Shown here: positions 1 to 7,730 of the stretch, in pieces
How positions within the stretch are numbered: position 1 is the stretch's first letter
Layout: each line of letters starts with the position of its first letter
Assembly (NCBI GenBank): GCA_051745305.1
Contig: JBNJDY010000025.1
Span: forward strand, 1 to 22,231
Direction of reading: 5' to 3'
DNA from: Saliniplasma sp051745305
Lineage (GTDB): Archaea > Thermoplasmatota > Thermoplasmata > Halarchaeoplasmatales > Halarchaeoplasmataceae
DNA: 22,231 nucleotides
Made by a program: the position numbers and the translations under genes
The notes under the pieces: model-generated
Databases searched by the model: none
What the model was told of the DNA's origin: nothing
Seen by the model: only the letters and a program-made list of their open reading frames with translations

Positions 1-445
1 TGTTAGGCCCATCGACCATGCCCAGCGGGTCGTTGCTGATGAAACGACTTTGTACAGACGAGTACATCCTCGCTCGGTAGTAGTACTGGCCGGTCTCATC
101 GTCGTACCGTCTTCCGGTGTACTGGTACGGGTTGAAGACCTCTTCCTCCTTGTACATAGACTCGCCGAAAACGGTGTACCTGTACCGGTTGACAACGGTC
201 TCGTCCTCATCTATGAGTTCGGTCACAGATCCGAGTCCGTCGTACATGTAGTAGTACTTCTCACCGTCGATGGTAGCACTTATTGGTGCATCGACGAATG
301 CATCGGATGTCGGTCCGCAGACTCCGCCGTCGCATGTCAGTGGGTGCGTGTATCTGACCGTGGGGTGGTTGGAACCGTACTCGTACAGCACGTTCTGGCC
401 GTTAAAAGAGTAGCTATACAACATGCTGTTGACTGAATCTTCCAT
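1..445 (-). CDS. Orphan Rhs/YD-repeat core protein, C-terminus beyond the left edge
   Basis: Reading leftward from an ATG at 445, 148 residues are open to the window edge with no stop. Residues 64-148 carry the Rhs-repeat-associated core: the YDGLGSVTEL block at 68-77, NRYRYTVFGE at 86-95, NPYQYTGRRYDDETGQYYYRAR at about 105-126, RFISNDPLG at 134-142 and VDGPN at the edge. In Rhs and polymorphic toxins this core closes the YD-repeat shell and is followed by a variable, often toxic, C-terminal domain, which here would lie outside the window. The protein is oddly short at its N-terminus. TAG lies immediately before the ATG, a GGAGG site sits 9 nt upstream, and the DNA behind it is AT-rich and non-coding, so the usual long YD-repeat shell is missing. 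A Cys pair (C38, C43) lies in an insert before the core. The first 60 bases are 33/60 G+C against 24/60 for bases 661-720, which suggests foreign origin. The family call is firm; function (toxin tip, displaced cassette or decayed remnant) is inference. Confidence 0.85.
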   Translation of the reverse strand, partial: MEDSVNSMLYSYSFNGQNVLYEYGSNHPTVRYTHPLTCDGGVCGPTSDAFVDAPISATIDGEKYYYMYDGLGSVTELIDEDETVVNRYRYTVFGESMYKEEEVFNPYQYTGRRYDDETGQYYYRARMYSSVQSRFISNDPLGMVDGPN

Positions 446-454
446 CTAAATTTT

Positions 455-497
455 CCTCCAATGTCACAAGTATAATACTGTTGGAATATATATTATT
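455..497 (-). promoter_or_regulatory. Likely promoter and Shine-Dalgarno site of the Rhs core gene
   Basis: On the minus strand an AATATATATT box (494-485) lies 40-49 nt before the ATG at 445. A GGAGG (459-455) is spaced 9 nt from that ATG. A start about 25 nt after the box would give a leader of roughly 18 nt that contains the ribosome site. This supports translation from 445 and not an undetected longer gene. Confidence 0.45.
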
Positions 498-675
498 TGC
501 GACCATATCTAACTTAGAAAATAAGGATATCCAGTATCACACTAGTACATTCTTCTATGGATTTTCTTAATAAAATTACTCCGAATCTTAAACACTTTAA
601 CCTGTTTACAAATGAATCAAAGATTACATTTATTAACTATTGCATCATAACGCAAATCAACAAGAGATTGATATT

Positions 676-1746
676 ATGGATGAAAGGATCGAAGAGCATG
701 CAAAGATATTGGTGGACTGGAGTACCAAAATCGAAGAAGGAGACAACGTTGTTATCAAAGCGGGTGAAGAGGCAAAAGAACTGGTTATAGCTTTGAAAAA
801 AGAGATAGCTAAAAAAGGAGCAAAACCTATCACGCTTTATTCCTCGAATGAGGCAAACCGTGCTTATTTCAAAAACTTTGAAGGAGAGTTCGAAACACCG
901 GAACACGTTCTAGCTATGATGGAGAAGACAGATGTCCTGATAGGTATCAGTTCAGACCCGAACCTAACAGCCATGAGCGACGTACCTGGTAAAGTATTGG
1001 CAGAGTATTCAAAGGCACGAAAACCGATTCAAGAAGTACAACTGTCCAAAAGATGGTGTGGAACACAACATCCTACCAACGCCCAAGCACAGATGGCCGG
1101 GATGCCGTTAGAAGAGTACAAAGATTTCGTATATAATGCGATTTTACGGGACTGGCAGGAAGTTCACGATATGCAGGAACAATTGAAAGACAAACTGAAC
1201 GAAGGTAAAGAGGTTTATATCCAAGGACCGGAAACCGAACTTACTATGAATGTCGATGGGATGATAGCTATCAACTCTGACGGGGATCACAATATGCCAA
1301 GCGGCGAAGTATTCACTGCACCGGTCGTTGACAGTGTTGAAGGTGAGATCCTCTTCGATAAGCCATTGATGCGTCAAGGAAAAGAGATCAACGGAGTTAA
1401 ATTGAAGTTTGAGAATGGAGAAGTCGTTGAATATTCAGCTGAACAGAACGAAGAGGCCTTAAAGGATATCTTAGAAACAGATGAAGGAGCTAAAAGATTA
1501 GGTGAACTCGGTATCGGAACTAACCGTGGAATCGACATATTCACTAAAAACATGCTTTTCGATGAAAAGATGGGAGATACGATACACCTTGCACTGGGAA
1601 GATCCTATCCAAGATGTGTAGGTGAAGGTAAGGAACAGAACGAAAGTGCGGTACATGTCGATATGATAAAAGACATGAGCCAAGGAGTTCTGAAAGTCGA
1701 TGGCGAAGTGATAATGGAAAACGGTAAATTCTTCTGGGAAATATAG
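676..1746 (+). CDS. Aminopeptidase T-type M29 metallopeptidase
   Basis: A 356-residue protein of peptidase family M29 (thermophilic aminopeptidase T family), a cytosolic dinuclear-metal enzyme that removes N-terminal residues from peptides. The five expected metal ligands are all visible: E211 in PSGEVFTAP, E277 in LGELGIGTN, H304 in IHLALG, and H327 and D329 in AVHVDM. The spacing between the two glutamates (66) equals that known for the Thermus enzyme. The N-terminal Rossmann-like half (residues about 1-170) is also typical. Length is a little below the usual 370-410. I chose the ATG at 676; an in-frame ATG at 640 adds 12 residues (MHHNANQQEIDI) unlike the family, and an A/T-rich TTTATTA box near 629-635 would initiate transcription after it. 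AlaX follows 40 nt downstream on the same strand. Likely role: peptide turnover feeding amino-acid metabolism (inference). Confidence 0.9.
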   Translation: MDERIEEHAKILVDWSTKIEEGDNVVIKAGEEAKELVIALKKEIAKKGAKPITLYSSNEANRAYFKNFEGEFETPEHVLAMMEKTDVLIGISSDPNLTAMSDVPGKVLAEYSKARKPIQEVQLSKRWCGTQHPTNAQAQMAGMPLEEYKDFVYNAILRDWQEVHDMQEQLKDKLNEGKEVYIQGPETELTMNVDGMIAINSDGDHNMPSGEVFTAPVVDSVEGEILFDKPLMRQGKEINGVKLKFENGEVVEYSAEQNEEALKDILETDEGAKRLGELGIGTNRGIDIFTKNMLFDEKMGDTIHLALGRSYPRCVGEGKEQNESAVHVDMIKDMSQGVLKVDGEVIMENGKFFWEI

Positions 1747-1786
1747 AAGGAAAACGTTTTTAGACCAAACCCTTTCTTTTATTATT

Positions 1787-2977
1787 ATGATATATCAACC
1801 TCCGTTTTGGCAAGAACCGAAAAAAACAAAATTTGAAAGTGTTGTAAAAGAGATCGACGGAGAAAAGGTGATCCTTGAGGAAACATATTTCCATCCAGAA
1901 GAGGGTGGTCAACCGGCTGACAAAGGTAATATCAATGGTTACCAAGTAAAGGATGTCCAGAAAGTTGATGGAGTCATAGTTCACTGGGTTAAAGAAAACG
2001 ATCTGGAAGTCGGAGACCCTGTTGAAGGTTTTATAGATGAAGAATTCAGATACTACTGCATGAGAGCACATACTGGTGCACATCTAGTCTACGGTGCCGG
2101 TAGGAAATTGATGGGTGATATCAGTTATGCGGGCTTCGACATCGGTGAAACAAAAGCCCGAATAGATTTTGAAACCGATGTCCACGTAGATAATAAAAAA
2201 CTTCTTAAATTAGAGGAATTAAGTAACAGAGTGATTCTGGAGAACAGACCAGTTCGGTGGAAGGTTTTAGATAGAGATGAAATAGAGACTTCTGATGAGA
2301 TAGCCTTCGCAAAAGAGATACCAGAAGGCGAAAAAGTAAGGATTATCGAAGTCGAAGGTTGGGACAAAGGAGTCTGCAGTGGAACACATCTCGAAAACAC
2401 TATCGAAGTAGGTAGGATCCGTATCGAAGGCAAGAAAAAACTCCAAGAAGGTGTTACTAGGGTACTTTTCAGTATAGCTGACGAAGCCTTAGACAGAGAT
2501 TACAAAGATAAAAGAAGTATCCTGAGGGTTACAGAATCACTAGAAACAAGTATAGATGACCTTCCAAAGAAGATAAGATCACTTCTTAGAAGACTCGACG
2601 ATATGGAAGAGAAAATCGAAGAGCTGGAATCCGAAAAGATAGAGCAGCAGATGACAGATTTCGATAAGTACCAGTATGAAGATTTCAATCTGTTGATCCA
2701 AACGGTATCTACCGAGGATACTGAAACACTCTCTCACAAAGCTAAAGATGGTGTTGGAAGCGATGAGGTGATGGTCATAATCAACGAAAGAGAAACTCTC
2801 AGTGTCATCGTCGGAGTCGGAAAGGATGTTGACGGTATTTCAGCTAATAGTATAATCCAATCTACAAGCCAGGAATTTGGAGGAGGCGGAGGTGGGACCG
2901 ACCACTTCGCCCAGGGCGGTGGTTTTAGTGCTGATACTAACGAACTCAGACAGTTCTTGATCGATTTGGTAAAGTGA
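1787..2977 (+). CDS. alaX: Alanyl-tRNA editing protein, long form (AlaX-L) with DHHA1 domain
   Basis: A 396-residue trans-editing hydrolase that removes Ser or Gly mischarged onto tRNA-Ala. In order: an N-terminal beta-barrel segment with the GGQP motif (residues 40-43, in FHPEEGGQPADKG); the editing core with the zinc ligands H95 and H99 (HTGAH) and C197 and H201 (CSGTH); a coiled helical linker at about 255-290; and a C-terminal DHHA1 domain containing a run of six glycines followed by TDHFAQGGG (about 369-382), which binds the outer corner of the tRNA. Length fits AlaX-L, which resembles AlaRS without its catalytic domain. The reading frame opens at an ATG with no ribosome site, so a leaderless or short-leader transcript is possible, or co-transcription with the aminopeptidase gene 40 nt upstream. 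No key residue is missing. Confidence 0.92.
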   Translation: MIYQPPFWQEPKKTKFESVVKEIDGEKVILEETYFHPEEGGQPADKGNINGYQVKDVQKVDGVIVHWVKENDLEVGDPVEGFIDEEFRYYCMRAHTGAHLVYGAGRKLMGDISYAGFDIGETKARIDFETDVHVDNKKLLKLEELSNRVILENRPVRWKVLDRDEIETSDEIAFAKEIPEGEKVRIIEVEGWDKGVCSGTHLENTIEVGRIRIEGKKKLQEGVTRVLFSIADEALDRDYKDKRSILRVTESLETSIDDLPKKIRSLLRRLDDMEEKIEELESEKIEQQMTDFDKYQYEDFNLLIQTVSTEDTETLSHKAKDGVGSDEVMVIINERETLSVIVGVGKDVDGISANSIIQSTSQEFGGGGGGTDHFAQGGGFSADTNELRQFLIDLVK

Positions 2978-2979
2978 TA

Positions 2980-3255
2980 TTAATTGATCAGACCCTGCTT
3001 TTTCAATTCCTTGTGGTCTTCATCTAAAGTTCCTAGAACATCGGCTAATATCAGTTTTCTATTCCTATCTAGGGCGACTTTCATCTTTCCATCCAAATGT
3101 TTCCAGCCAAGTCCTTTCGCTAGTAGAATATCCCGTCATTTCCAACTCATCTGCGATCTCATGGACAGACATCTTCTCATCCTTAGAGAGCATCTAGAAT
3201 AACTCTCTTTTTTTTCTAGATCCGATCTCTCTTGCAAGTTTTTCATCATGCATTA
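2980..3255 (-). pseudogene. Decayed small helix-turn-helix-like gene
   Basis: Read on the minus strand from an ATG at 3255, the start MHDEKLAREIGSRKKRELF meets a TAG within 20 codons. A shifted frame continues as VILDALSKDEKMSVHEIADELEMTG, which has the look of a DNA-binding winged helix or helix-turn-helix. A further shift gives LAKGLGWKHLDGKMKVALD and then KLILADVLGTLDEDHKELKK, ending at TAA 2982-2980. Three reading frames are therefore needed to follow one coherent, charged protein of roughly 85-90 residues. This is the pattern of a small regulator gene killed by several frameshifts. It sits tail-to-tail with alaX, 2 nt past that gene's stop. I cannot name the family; ArsR/MarR-like is only a guess from the helix pattern. 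Confidence 0.5.
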
Positions 3256-3368
3256 TTATTTGCAATATACACCGTTATCAAACAGTTTCGCAGTTGAACA
3301 ATGATACTACATAATAACCAATTTTATAAGATTCAAAATTTTTATTGGTTTTTAGTTCGAAGAAAACA

Positions 3369-3377
3369 CTTATTAAC
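3369..3377 (+). promoter_or_regulatory. TATA-like box of IMP dehydrogenase
   Basis: CTTATTAAC lies 23-31 nt before the ATG at 3400, the spacing that would put the transcript start at or next to that codon. A second candidate, ATTTTATAAG at 3321-3330, would give a leader of about 45 nt instead. Confidence 0.4.
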
Positions 3378-3399
3378 GTTACCTGTACTGATGGATGTA

Positions 3400-4839
3400 A
3401 TGAAGATAGAAAAGAGTCTTAGCTTCGATGATATATTATTGATCCCACGTAGTACTGACTTAAAAAGAGAGGACATAGATACATCTAGTAAATTAACGGA
3501 AGACATAGAATTAAAAGTACCGATATTGAGTTCCCCCATGGATAAAGTCACAGGTAGTGAGATGGCGATAGCCATGGCTAGAGAAGGGGGCCTTGGTATA
3601 ATCCATAGAAACATTGGAACTAAAGAACAGGTGGACATGGTAAAAAAAGTCAAAAGGTCGGAGAATTGGATAATCAGAAATCCATATACGGTTTCACCAG
3701 ATATAAAAGCCAAAAAGGCCAAGGAGATTATGAAAGAGAAAAATATCTCCGGTTTACCAGTTATCAAGGATGGTAAATTGATAGGCATCGTCACTAAAAG
3801 AGATCTCCGATTCGAGACCGAACTTCAAAAAGATGTACATGAGGTAATGACCTCTGAATTGATCACTGCTGGTTCTGATACGGATATAACTCAAGCCAAA
3901 TCGATATTGAATAAGAACAAGATCGAAAAACTACCCCTTGTAGATGAAAAGGGAAAATTACAAGGTCTAATAACCGTAAGAGATATAGAGAAAAAGAAAC
4001 AGCATCCACAGGCTACAATGGATGAGAACGGGCAGCTCATGGTTGGTTCGGCAGTGGGCCCAGATGAATTTAACAGGGTCGAGGCACTTGTAGAGGCAGG
4101 TGTCGATCTTATAGTTATAGACACAGCCCATGGTAATTCAAAGGATGTAATAAAGGCTACAGAGAACGTAAATGAATCATTTGAAGTGGGTTTGATGGCC
4201 GGTAATATAGCTACTAATGAAGGTGCTAGAGCCTTGGCAGATGCAGGTGCTGATTCTCTTAGAGTTGGAATAGGACCTGGTTCCATATGTACTACTAGGA
4301 TAGTATCTGGTATAGGTGTACCTCAGATAACTGCCATATTGAACGTTTACAACGAAGTTAAAGACCAAGATATTTCGGTAGTCGCTGATGGGGGGATAAG
4401 GTACAGTGGTGATGCGGCTAAAGCCTTCGCATGTGGTGCAGATTCTGTGATGTTAGGTAACATGTTGGCAGGTACTGAAGAAGCCCCAGGTAGAATAGTA
4501 TTTAGGAGTGGTAGAAAGTACAAGGAATACCGGGGAATGGCTTCGATATCCGCTCTTGAAAAGCGGGAGAAGAACAGGTACGGTCAGCACTTCGAGAAAA
4601 GGAAAGATTATGTTCCCGAAGGTGTTGAAGGACTGGTACCCTACAAAGGCACTGTTTCAGAAGTACTTCATCAGATGGTAGGTGGAATACAGTCAAGTAT
4701 GGGTCACCTAGGAGCTAGAAATATAGAAGAGATGAGGCAAGGAGAAGTATACGAAATCACAGAAGGCGGTAAGAAAGAAAGCCATCCACACAACGTAGAG
4801 ATAACCGAAGATACACCTAATTATCACTGGGAAGGATAA
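3400..4839 (+). CDS. guaB: Inosine-5'-monophosphate dehydrogenase
   Basis: Oxidises IMP to XMP with NAD+, the committed step of guanine nucleotide synthesis in the cytosol. From the start at 3400 it is 479 residues, the family norm. The TIM barrel is split by a pair of CBS domains at about residues 95-198 (NPYTVSPDIKAKKAKEIM and VHEVMTSELITAGSDTDITQ). The catalytic loop GPGSICTTR holds the nucleophile C297. GGIRYSGD follows, and the mobile flap keeps the Arg-Tyr pair R393-Y394 (EKNRYGQ). The C-terminus has the usual MVGGIQSSMGHLGA block. In-frame ATGs at 3301 and 3391 would add 33 or 3 residues; 3400 gives the family's MKIEKSLSFDDILL start and fits the TATA-like box at 3369. It converges with the cysteine desulfidase gene, 45 nt between stops. 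Confidence 0.96.
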   Translation: MKIEKSLSFDDILLIPRSTDLKREDIDTSSKLTEDIELKVPILSSPMDKVTGSEMAIAMAREGGLGIIHRNIGTKEQVDMVKKVKRSENWIIRNPYTVSPDIKAKKAKEIMKEKNISGLPVIKDGKLIGIVTKRDLRFETELQKDVHEVMTSELITAGSDTDITQAKSILNKNKIEKLPLVDEKGKLQGLITVRDIEKKKQHPQATMDENGQLMVGSAVGPDEFNRVEALVEAGVDLIVIDTAHGNSKDVIKATENVNESFEVGLMAGNIATNEGARALADAGADSLRVGIGPGSICTTRIVSGIGVPQITAILNVYNEVKDQDISVVADGGIRYSGDAAKAFACGADSVMLGNMLAGTEEAPGRIVFRSGRKYKEYRGMASISALEKREKNRYGQHFEKRKDYVPEGVEGLVPYKGTVSEVLHQMVGGIQSSMGHLGARNIEEMRQGEVYEITEGGKKESHPHNVEITEDTPNYHWEG

Positions 4840-4876
4840 ATTAAAAGAATCTACTTGAAAGCGGGTACAAATCTTT

Positions 4877-4884
4877 AAAAAAAA
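4877..4884 (-). terminator. U-tract terminator of the cysteine desulfidase gene
   Basis: Eight consecutive A on the plus strand give a T8 tract on the minus strand directly after the TAA stop at 4887-4885. Archaeal RNA polymerase terminates at such U-rich tracts without needing a hairpin. Confidence 0.5.
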
Positions 4885-6207
4885 TTAACCTTTCCTTTCA
4901 AGTATATCTATTATCTTAAAATCAATAGAGGCCATCTCATCGGAAATTTTTCCGATATTTTCCAGGGTCTCTTCAGCAGTATTTCCAACTATACCGTTAT
5001 CGTTAGGAACCTCTAAAGATTTTAAGGCCAACAGACTGCACTCTAATGCCTCTCCTGCGGCGGTTGATATTTTAAGTGCACAACCTTCCTTAGCACCATC
5101 GCATATCATACCGGTTAAATTGCCCGCCAATAGTTTTATTGAATTCTTTATCTGCTCTACAGTTCCTCCCATGATGTATGTGAGGGCTGCTGTAGTACCC
5201 ATACCGGCTTTAACAGAACATCCACATAATGCTGAAAGATAGCTAGACTTCTCCGTAGAGAATTTGGTGATTTGATGGGCTAACATCGCTCCTTCGGCTA
5301 TCTTTCTCTTACTCAAATTCATCTCTTTTCCGACCACTCCGATTGGGACAAGAACAGTTATACCTTGGTTTCCTGATCCAGAAGTGCTCATTACGGGTTT
5401 TTCTATTCCTCCCATCCTAGCATCAGCCGCACCTGCAGTCATCATCTTTACTTTGTTGTTCAGGTCGTCTGAAAGTTCACCGCTTTTGACTATCTCACTT
5501 AACTTCCTACCAACTCCGATACCGTAATCATTCTCAAGACCGTCTTCCGCACGGGCAATGTTCATCTCGATACCGCTGTATAACCTATCAACTAGTTCTT
5601 CATCGATGCTTTTAGCTGCATTGACCATCCCTTCTATGCTGTCGGGTACTTTGATTGAACTATGTTCTTTCTTTATATCATCATCACTATACAGTACTTC
5701 TTTATCTACAATAATAGAAGAGATATGATCATGGAACTTTTCCAGTCGTACGGATGAAATTCTTTTATCATCGTTCACATCGTATATCAAATCCACATTG
5801 ATGTCGAATTCTGATTTACCTTTCACATCTACAATCTTGATCTTGTCTTTTTCAGTTATTTTAGAAGCTTTAGAAAGTATTTCTTTATCAACATCTCCGA
5901 AAAGCTCTAGTTCCTTCTTTGGATCCAAGAATATGCCTAGAGCAGCAGCTATCTTCATACCTTTTTTACCATTGGTTCCGGGAACGGCCATAGAAAAGGC
6001 ATTTTTGTAAACTCCTTTACCGACTTTCAAACGTATCTCATGAAGTGAATCTGGATCGGGTTTAGGTACTTCTTTACACGGTTTATCCGGTAAATTACCA
6101 AAGATAGAATTGTATGCTAGTGATGTGGCATAACCGATCGCTACAGGTTCAGTACAACCAGCGGCTGGCTTAACGTTTTCATCAAGGAAACTTTTTAAAT
6201 CCATCAT
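4885..6207 (-). CDS. L-cysteine desulfidase / UPF0597 (CdsB/CyuA-type) [4Fe-4S] protein
   Basis: A 440-residue protein of the UPF0597 (serine dehydratase alpha-chain-like) family. The characterised archaeal member from Methanocaldococcus jannaschii breaks L-cysteine to pyruvate, ammonia and sulfide with a [4Fe-4S] cluster. Visible family marks: KPAAGCTEPVAIGYA near the N-terminus with C18, the equivalent of the proposed catalytic cysteine; VPGTNGKKGMKIAAALG at about 75-91; STSGSGNQGITVLVP at 274-288; C328/C330 in SALCGCSVKAGMG; and C369/C376 in GMICDGAKEGCALK, the last group providing cluster ligands. Length is normal. The start is ATG 6207 or the adjacent ATG 6204. A TATA-like box at 6229-6239 points to a leaderless message. 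Likely roles are cysteine catabolism or sulfide supply. A related desulfidase substrate cannot be excluded. Confidence 0.88.
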   Translation of the reverse strand: MMDLKSFLDENVKPAAGCTEPVAIGYATSLAYNSIFGNLPDKPCKEVPKPDPDSLHEIRLKVGKGVYKNAFSMAVPGTNGKKGMKIAAALGIFLDPKKELELFGDVDKEILSKASKITEKDKIKIVDVKGKSEFDINVDLIYDVNDDKRISSVRLEKFHDHISSIIVDKEVLYSDDDIKKEHSSIKVPDSIEGMVNAAKSIDEELVDRLYSGIEMNIARAEDGLENDYGIGVGRKLSEIVKSGELSDDLNNKVKMMTAGAADARMGGIEKPVMSTSGSGNQGITVLVPIGVVGKEMNLSKRKIAEGAMLAHQITKFSTEKSSYLSALCGCSVKAGMGTTAALTYIMGGTVEQIKNSIKLLAGNLTGMICDGAKEGCALKISTAAGEALECSLLALKSLEVPNDNGIVGNTAEETLENIGKISDEMASIDFKIIDILERKG

Positions 6208-6228
6208 TTAGGGACCAAATAATGTTTC

Positions 6229-6239
6229 TATAAATATTT
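6229..6239 (-). promoter_or_regulatory. TATA-like box of the cysteine desulfidase gene
   Basis: Minus-strand AAATATTTATA ends 22 nt before the ATG at 6207. The implied transcript start coincides with the ATG, and there is no ribosome site in the gap. Confidence 0.5.
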
Positions 6240-6367
6240 CGCCCTTAAGTGAGAAATAAGTCGATGAAAATTATCATCAATTGGTGGTTAGTTTTTAAAA
6301 ACTCTGATTAAAAAAGGCGATAAGATATCGACTCAATAGAAAAAATATAAATCTAATAATTCAAAAT

Positions 6368-6481
6368 ATGGTTGATATGGATAAGGGGACATTTAATAGT
6401 CAGCATCTCTCTGGTGTGGAAGAACCTGAAATACTTTATTCAAGAGATGGGTATATCTCTCCTGCAAAATTAATTGATTGA
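6368..6481 (+). CDS. Candidate 37-residue leaderless small ORF upstream of the methyltransferase
   Basis: ATG at 6368 opens 37 codons (MVDMDKGTFNSQHLSGVEEP, ending SPAKLID) and stops with TGA at 6481, 23 nt before the methyltransferase ATG. An AAAATATAAAT box at 6342-6352 places a transcript start almost exactly on this ATG, as for the leaderless genes elsewhere in the window. The methyltransferase itself has no close TATA box, so both may lie on one message. It could be a small protein, a leader peptide, or chance open sequence in a 5' leader. I do not recognise a family. Confidence 0.35.
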   Translation: MVDMDKGTFNSQHLSGVEEPEILYSRDGYISPAKLID

Positions 6482-6504
6482 TGAATTCAATGGGTTGATA
6501 AAAC

Positions 6505-7248
6505 ATGGAAGAAGGCTGGTTTGAAAATCAAAATTTCTGGGAGGACTTTCGTTCCGTACTATTCCACAAGGATAGGATGAGGAGCACCTCTCAGCAGGTC
6601 GACAAGATCGTAGAGATACTTGATTTAAATGTAGGGGATAAGATCCTCGATCTCTGCTGCGGAGTAGGAAGACATACTTTAGAATTCGCTAGAAGAGGAT
6701 ATGAGGTTACTGGTGTAGATCTTACAGAGAAGTATATCGAGAAGGGTGAGAGGAAAGCGAAAAAAGAGGGTTTAGACGCCGAGTTCGTAAAGAGCGATAT
6801 GAGAGATTTCAGAAGAGAAAATACCTATGATGCTGCTATAAATTTCTTCTCTTCATTCGGGTATTTTAACGATGAAAGAGATAATTTTAAAGTCATCGAG
6901 AACGTTCACACCTCTTTAAAAAGTAGTGGAAAGTTCTTGATAGATGTGATGGGTAAAAAAGTCATGGCTAGGGAGTTTACCCAAAAAGGAGAAGGAAGAC
7001 TAGATGACGGTTACTTCATCGAGGAACGTGATATCAAAGGGGACTGGGATCTGCTGGAAAATAAATGGACATTGATCAAAGATGACCAGGTCCACAAAGG
7101 TACTTTTTACATAAAGATATATTCCGCTCAAGAATTGAAGGAAATACTGGAAAGAGCTGGGTTCACCAATATAGATATCTATGGCGACTTGGAAAGATCA
7201 GAGTACGGAGAAAAAGCGGAGAGGCTGATCGCTGTAGCTTGCAAATGA
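6505..7248 (+). CDS. Class I SAM-dependent methyltransferase
   Basis: A 247-residue Rossmann-fold methyltransferase. Motif I ILDLCCGVGRHTLEFA (residues 47-62) binds S-adenosylmethionine, followed by the acidic end of beta-2 in VTGVDLTEKYIEKG (D72) and the SDMRDF stretch near 98. A central YDAAINFFSSFGYF segment follows strand beta-4. The C-terminal half (IKIYSAQELKEILERAGF) is the common closing unit of small-molecule methyltransferases of the Methyltransf_25/11 type. Substrate cannot be told from sequence. The start at 6505 is preceded by GGGTTGATAAAAC, a weak ribosome site. Upstream is the small ORF at 6368; downstream is a stretch of dead TA sequence. Composition matches its neighbours. 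Confidence 0.85.
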   Translation: MEEGWFENQNFWEDFRSVLFHKDRMRSTSQQVDKIVEILDLNVGDKILDLCCGVGRHTLEFARRGYEVTGVDLTEKYIEKGERKAKKEGLDAEFVKSDMRDFRRENTYDAAINFFSSFGYFNDERDNFKVIENVHTSLKSSGKFLIDVMGKKVMAREFTQKGEGRLDDGYFIEERDIKGDWDLLENKWTLIKDDQVHKGTFYIKIYSAQELKEILERAGFTNIDIYGDLERSEYGEKAERLIAVACK

Positions 7249-7350
7249 TATTTTAGATTTTAACTTGAAAGTTATCCGTTCACTCAGAATAGTTCTTTCA
7301 TTTCTATATCGGAATACCCGCTGTTTTTCCGTTTTCAAAATTTCCATTGA

Positions 7351-7539
7351 GAGGATAAGGGATTCAGTAAAAGGAACCTTAAAGCAAAGATATCTAAGAA
7401 AACAGATACATACGTTGCGTTTATCAGAGAGATCATCAGGGAACGGGTAGATGATTTTTCGAGATTCTTACACGAAATAGCTGAAAAAGACAGGAACAAA
7501 CACATCTCCATTGAAGAATACGGCGAACTAGAATATTAG
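7351..7539 (+). pseudogene. Decayed antitoxin remnant (RelB-like)
   Basis: A frame open from 7351 to the TAG at 7537-7539 has no start codon but reads as a charged helical protein (KISKKTDTYVAFIREIIRER at 7390-7449, then DDFSRFLHEIAEK and ISIEEYGELEY), the general shape of a small archaeal antitoxin. It overlaps by a few bases a degenerate RelE-like frame that follows, just as intact antitoxin and toxin genes overlap. The missing N-terminus and lack of an ATG indicate decay. Bases 7249-7350, between the methyltransferase and this frame, show nothing I can assign. Confidence 0.4.
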
Positions 7540-7690
7540 AATTAGTTATTATGTTTTGCTTAATCTAGACGTTGAAAAGTATCTAGATTCACTCTAGGAT
7601 AACGAGAAAAAAGCTATTGATGTTCAAATAAATTCTTTTGACAAACAGCCTTGGGAAAACGGTTTGAATTCAAAGTATACAATCCTATAG
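7535..7690 (+). pseudogene. Decayed RelE/ParE-family toxin remnant
   Basis: The frame reads ISYYVLLNLDVEKYLDSL, then an in-frame TAG at 7595-7597, then DNEKKAIDVQINSFDKQPWENG, ending at TAG 7690. It matches in layout the intact RelE-like toxin at 20679 of this window (SYEVLLHPRAYEFLKK, then EVESRIRDKLKSLSDDP). Only the first half of the fold remains, there is no ATG where the protein should start, and the internal stop is fatal. It lies a few bases before the TATA box of the AbrB-VapC pair, so one TA system died where another now sits. Confidence 0.6.
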
Positions 7691-7696
7691 TAATAA

Positions 7697-7726
7697 TGTA
7701 TAAATAGGAGTTATACTTTAGTATTA
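7697..7726 (+). promoter_or_regulatory. Promoter and possible operator of the AbrB-VapC pair
   Basis: TGTATAAATAG at 7697-7707 is a good archaeal TATA box 24-34 nt before the ATG at 7731. Between box and start, TTATACTTTAGTATTA (7711-7726) is an imperfect palindrome with ATAC/GTAT arms. Its position over the transcript start suits autorepression by the AbrB-type antitoxin. Confidence 0.5.
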
Positions 7727-7730
7727 CACC

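Noticed and set aside
50..436. A 128-codon plus-strand ORF at the left end
   Set aside because: It is the antisense shadow of the Rhs core; the minus frame contains clear YDGLGS, YTGRRYD and FISNDPLG motifs, while the plus frame is a low-complexity Val/Ser/Arg text.
7265..7450. A 61-codon plus-strand ORF after the methyltransferase
   Set aside because: It overlaps the antitoxin remnant in another frame and shows no protein-like pattern.
7595..7597. In-frame TAG in the RelE-like frame as pyrrolysine or readthrough
   Set aside because: TAG is a normal stop elsewhere (for example 1744-1746 and 20671-20673), the frame lacks a start codon and the second half of the fold is missing, so decay explains it.
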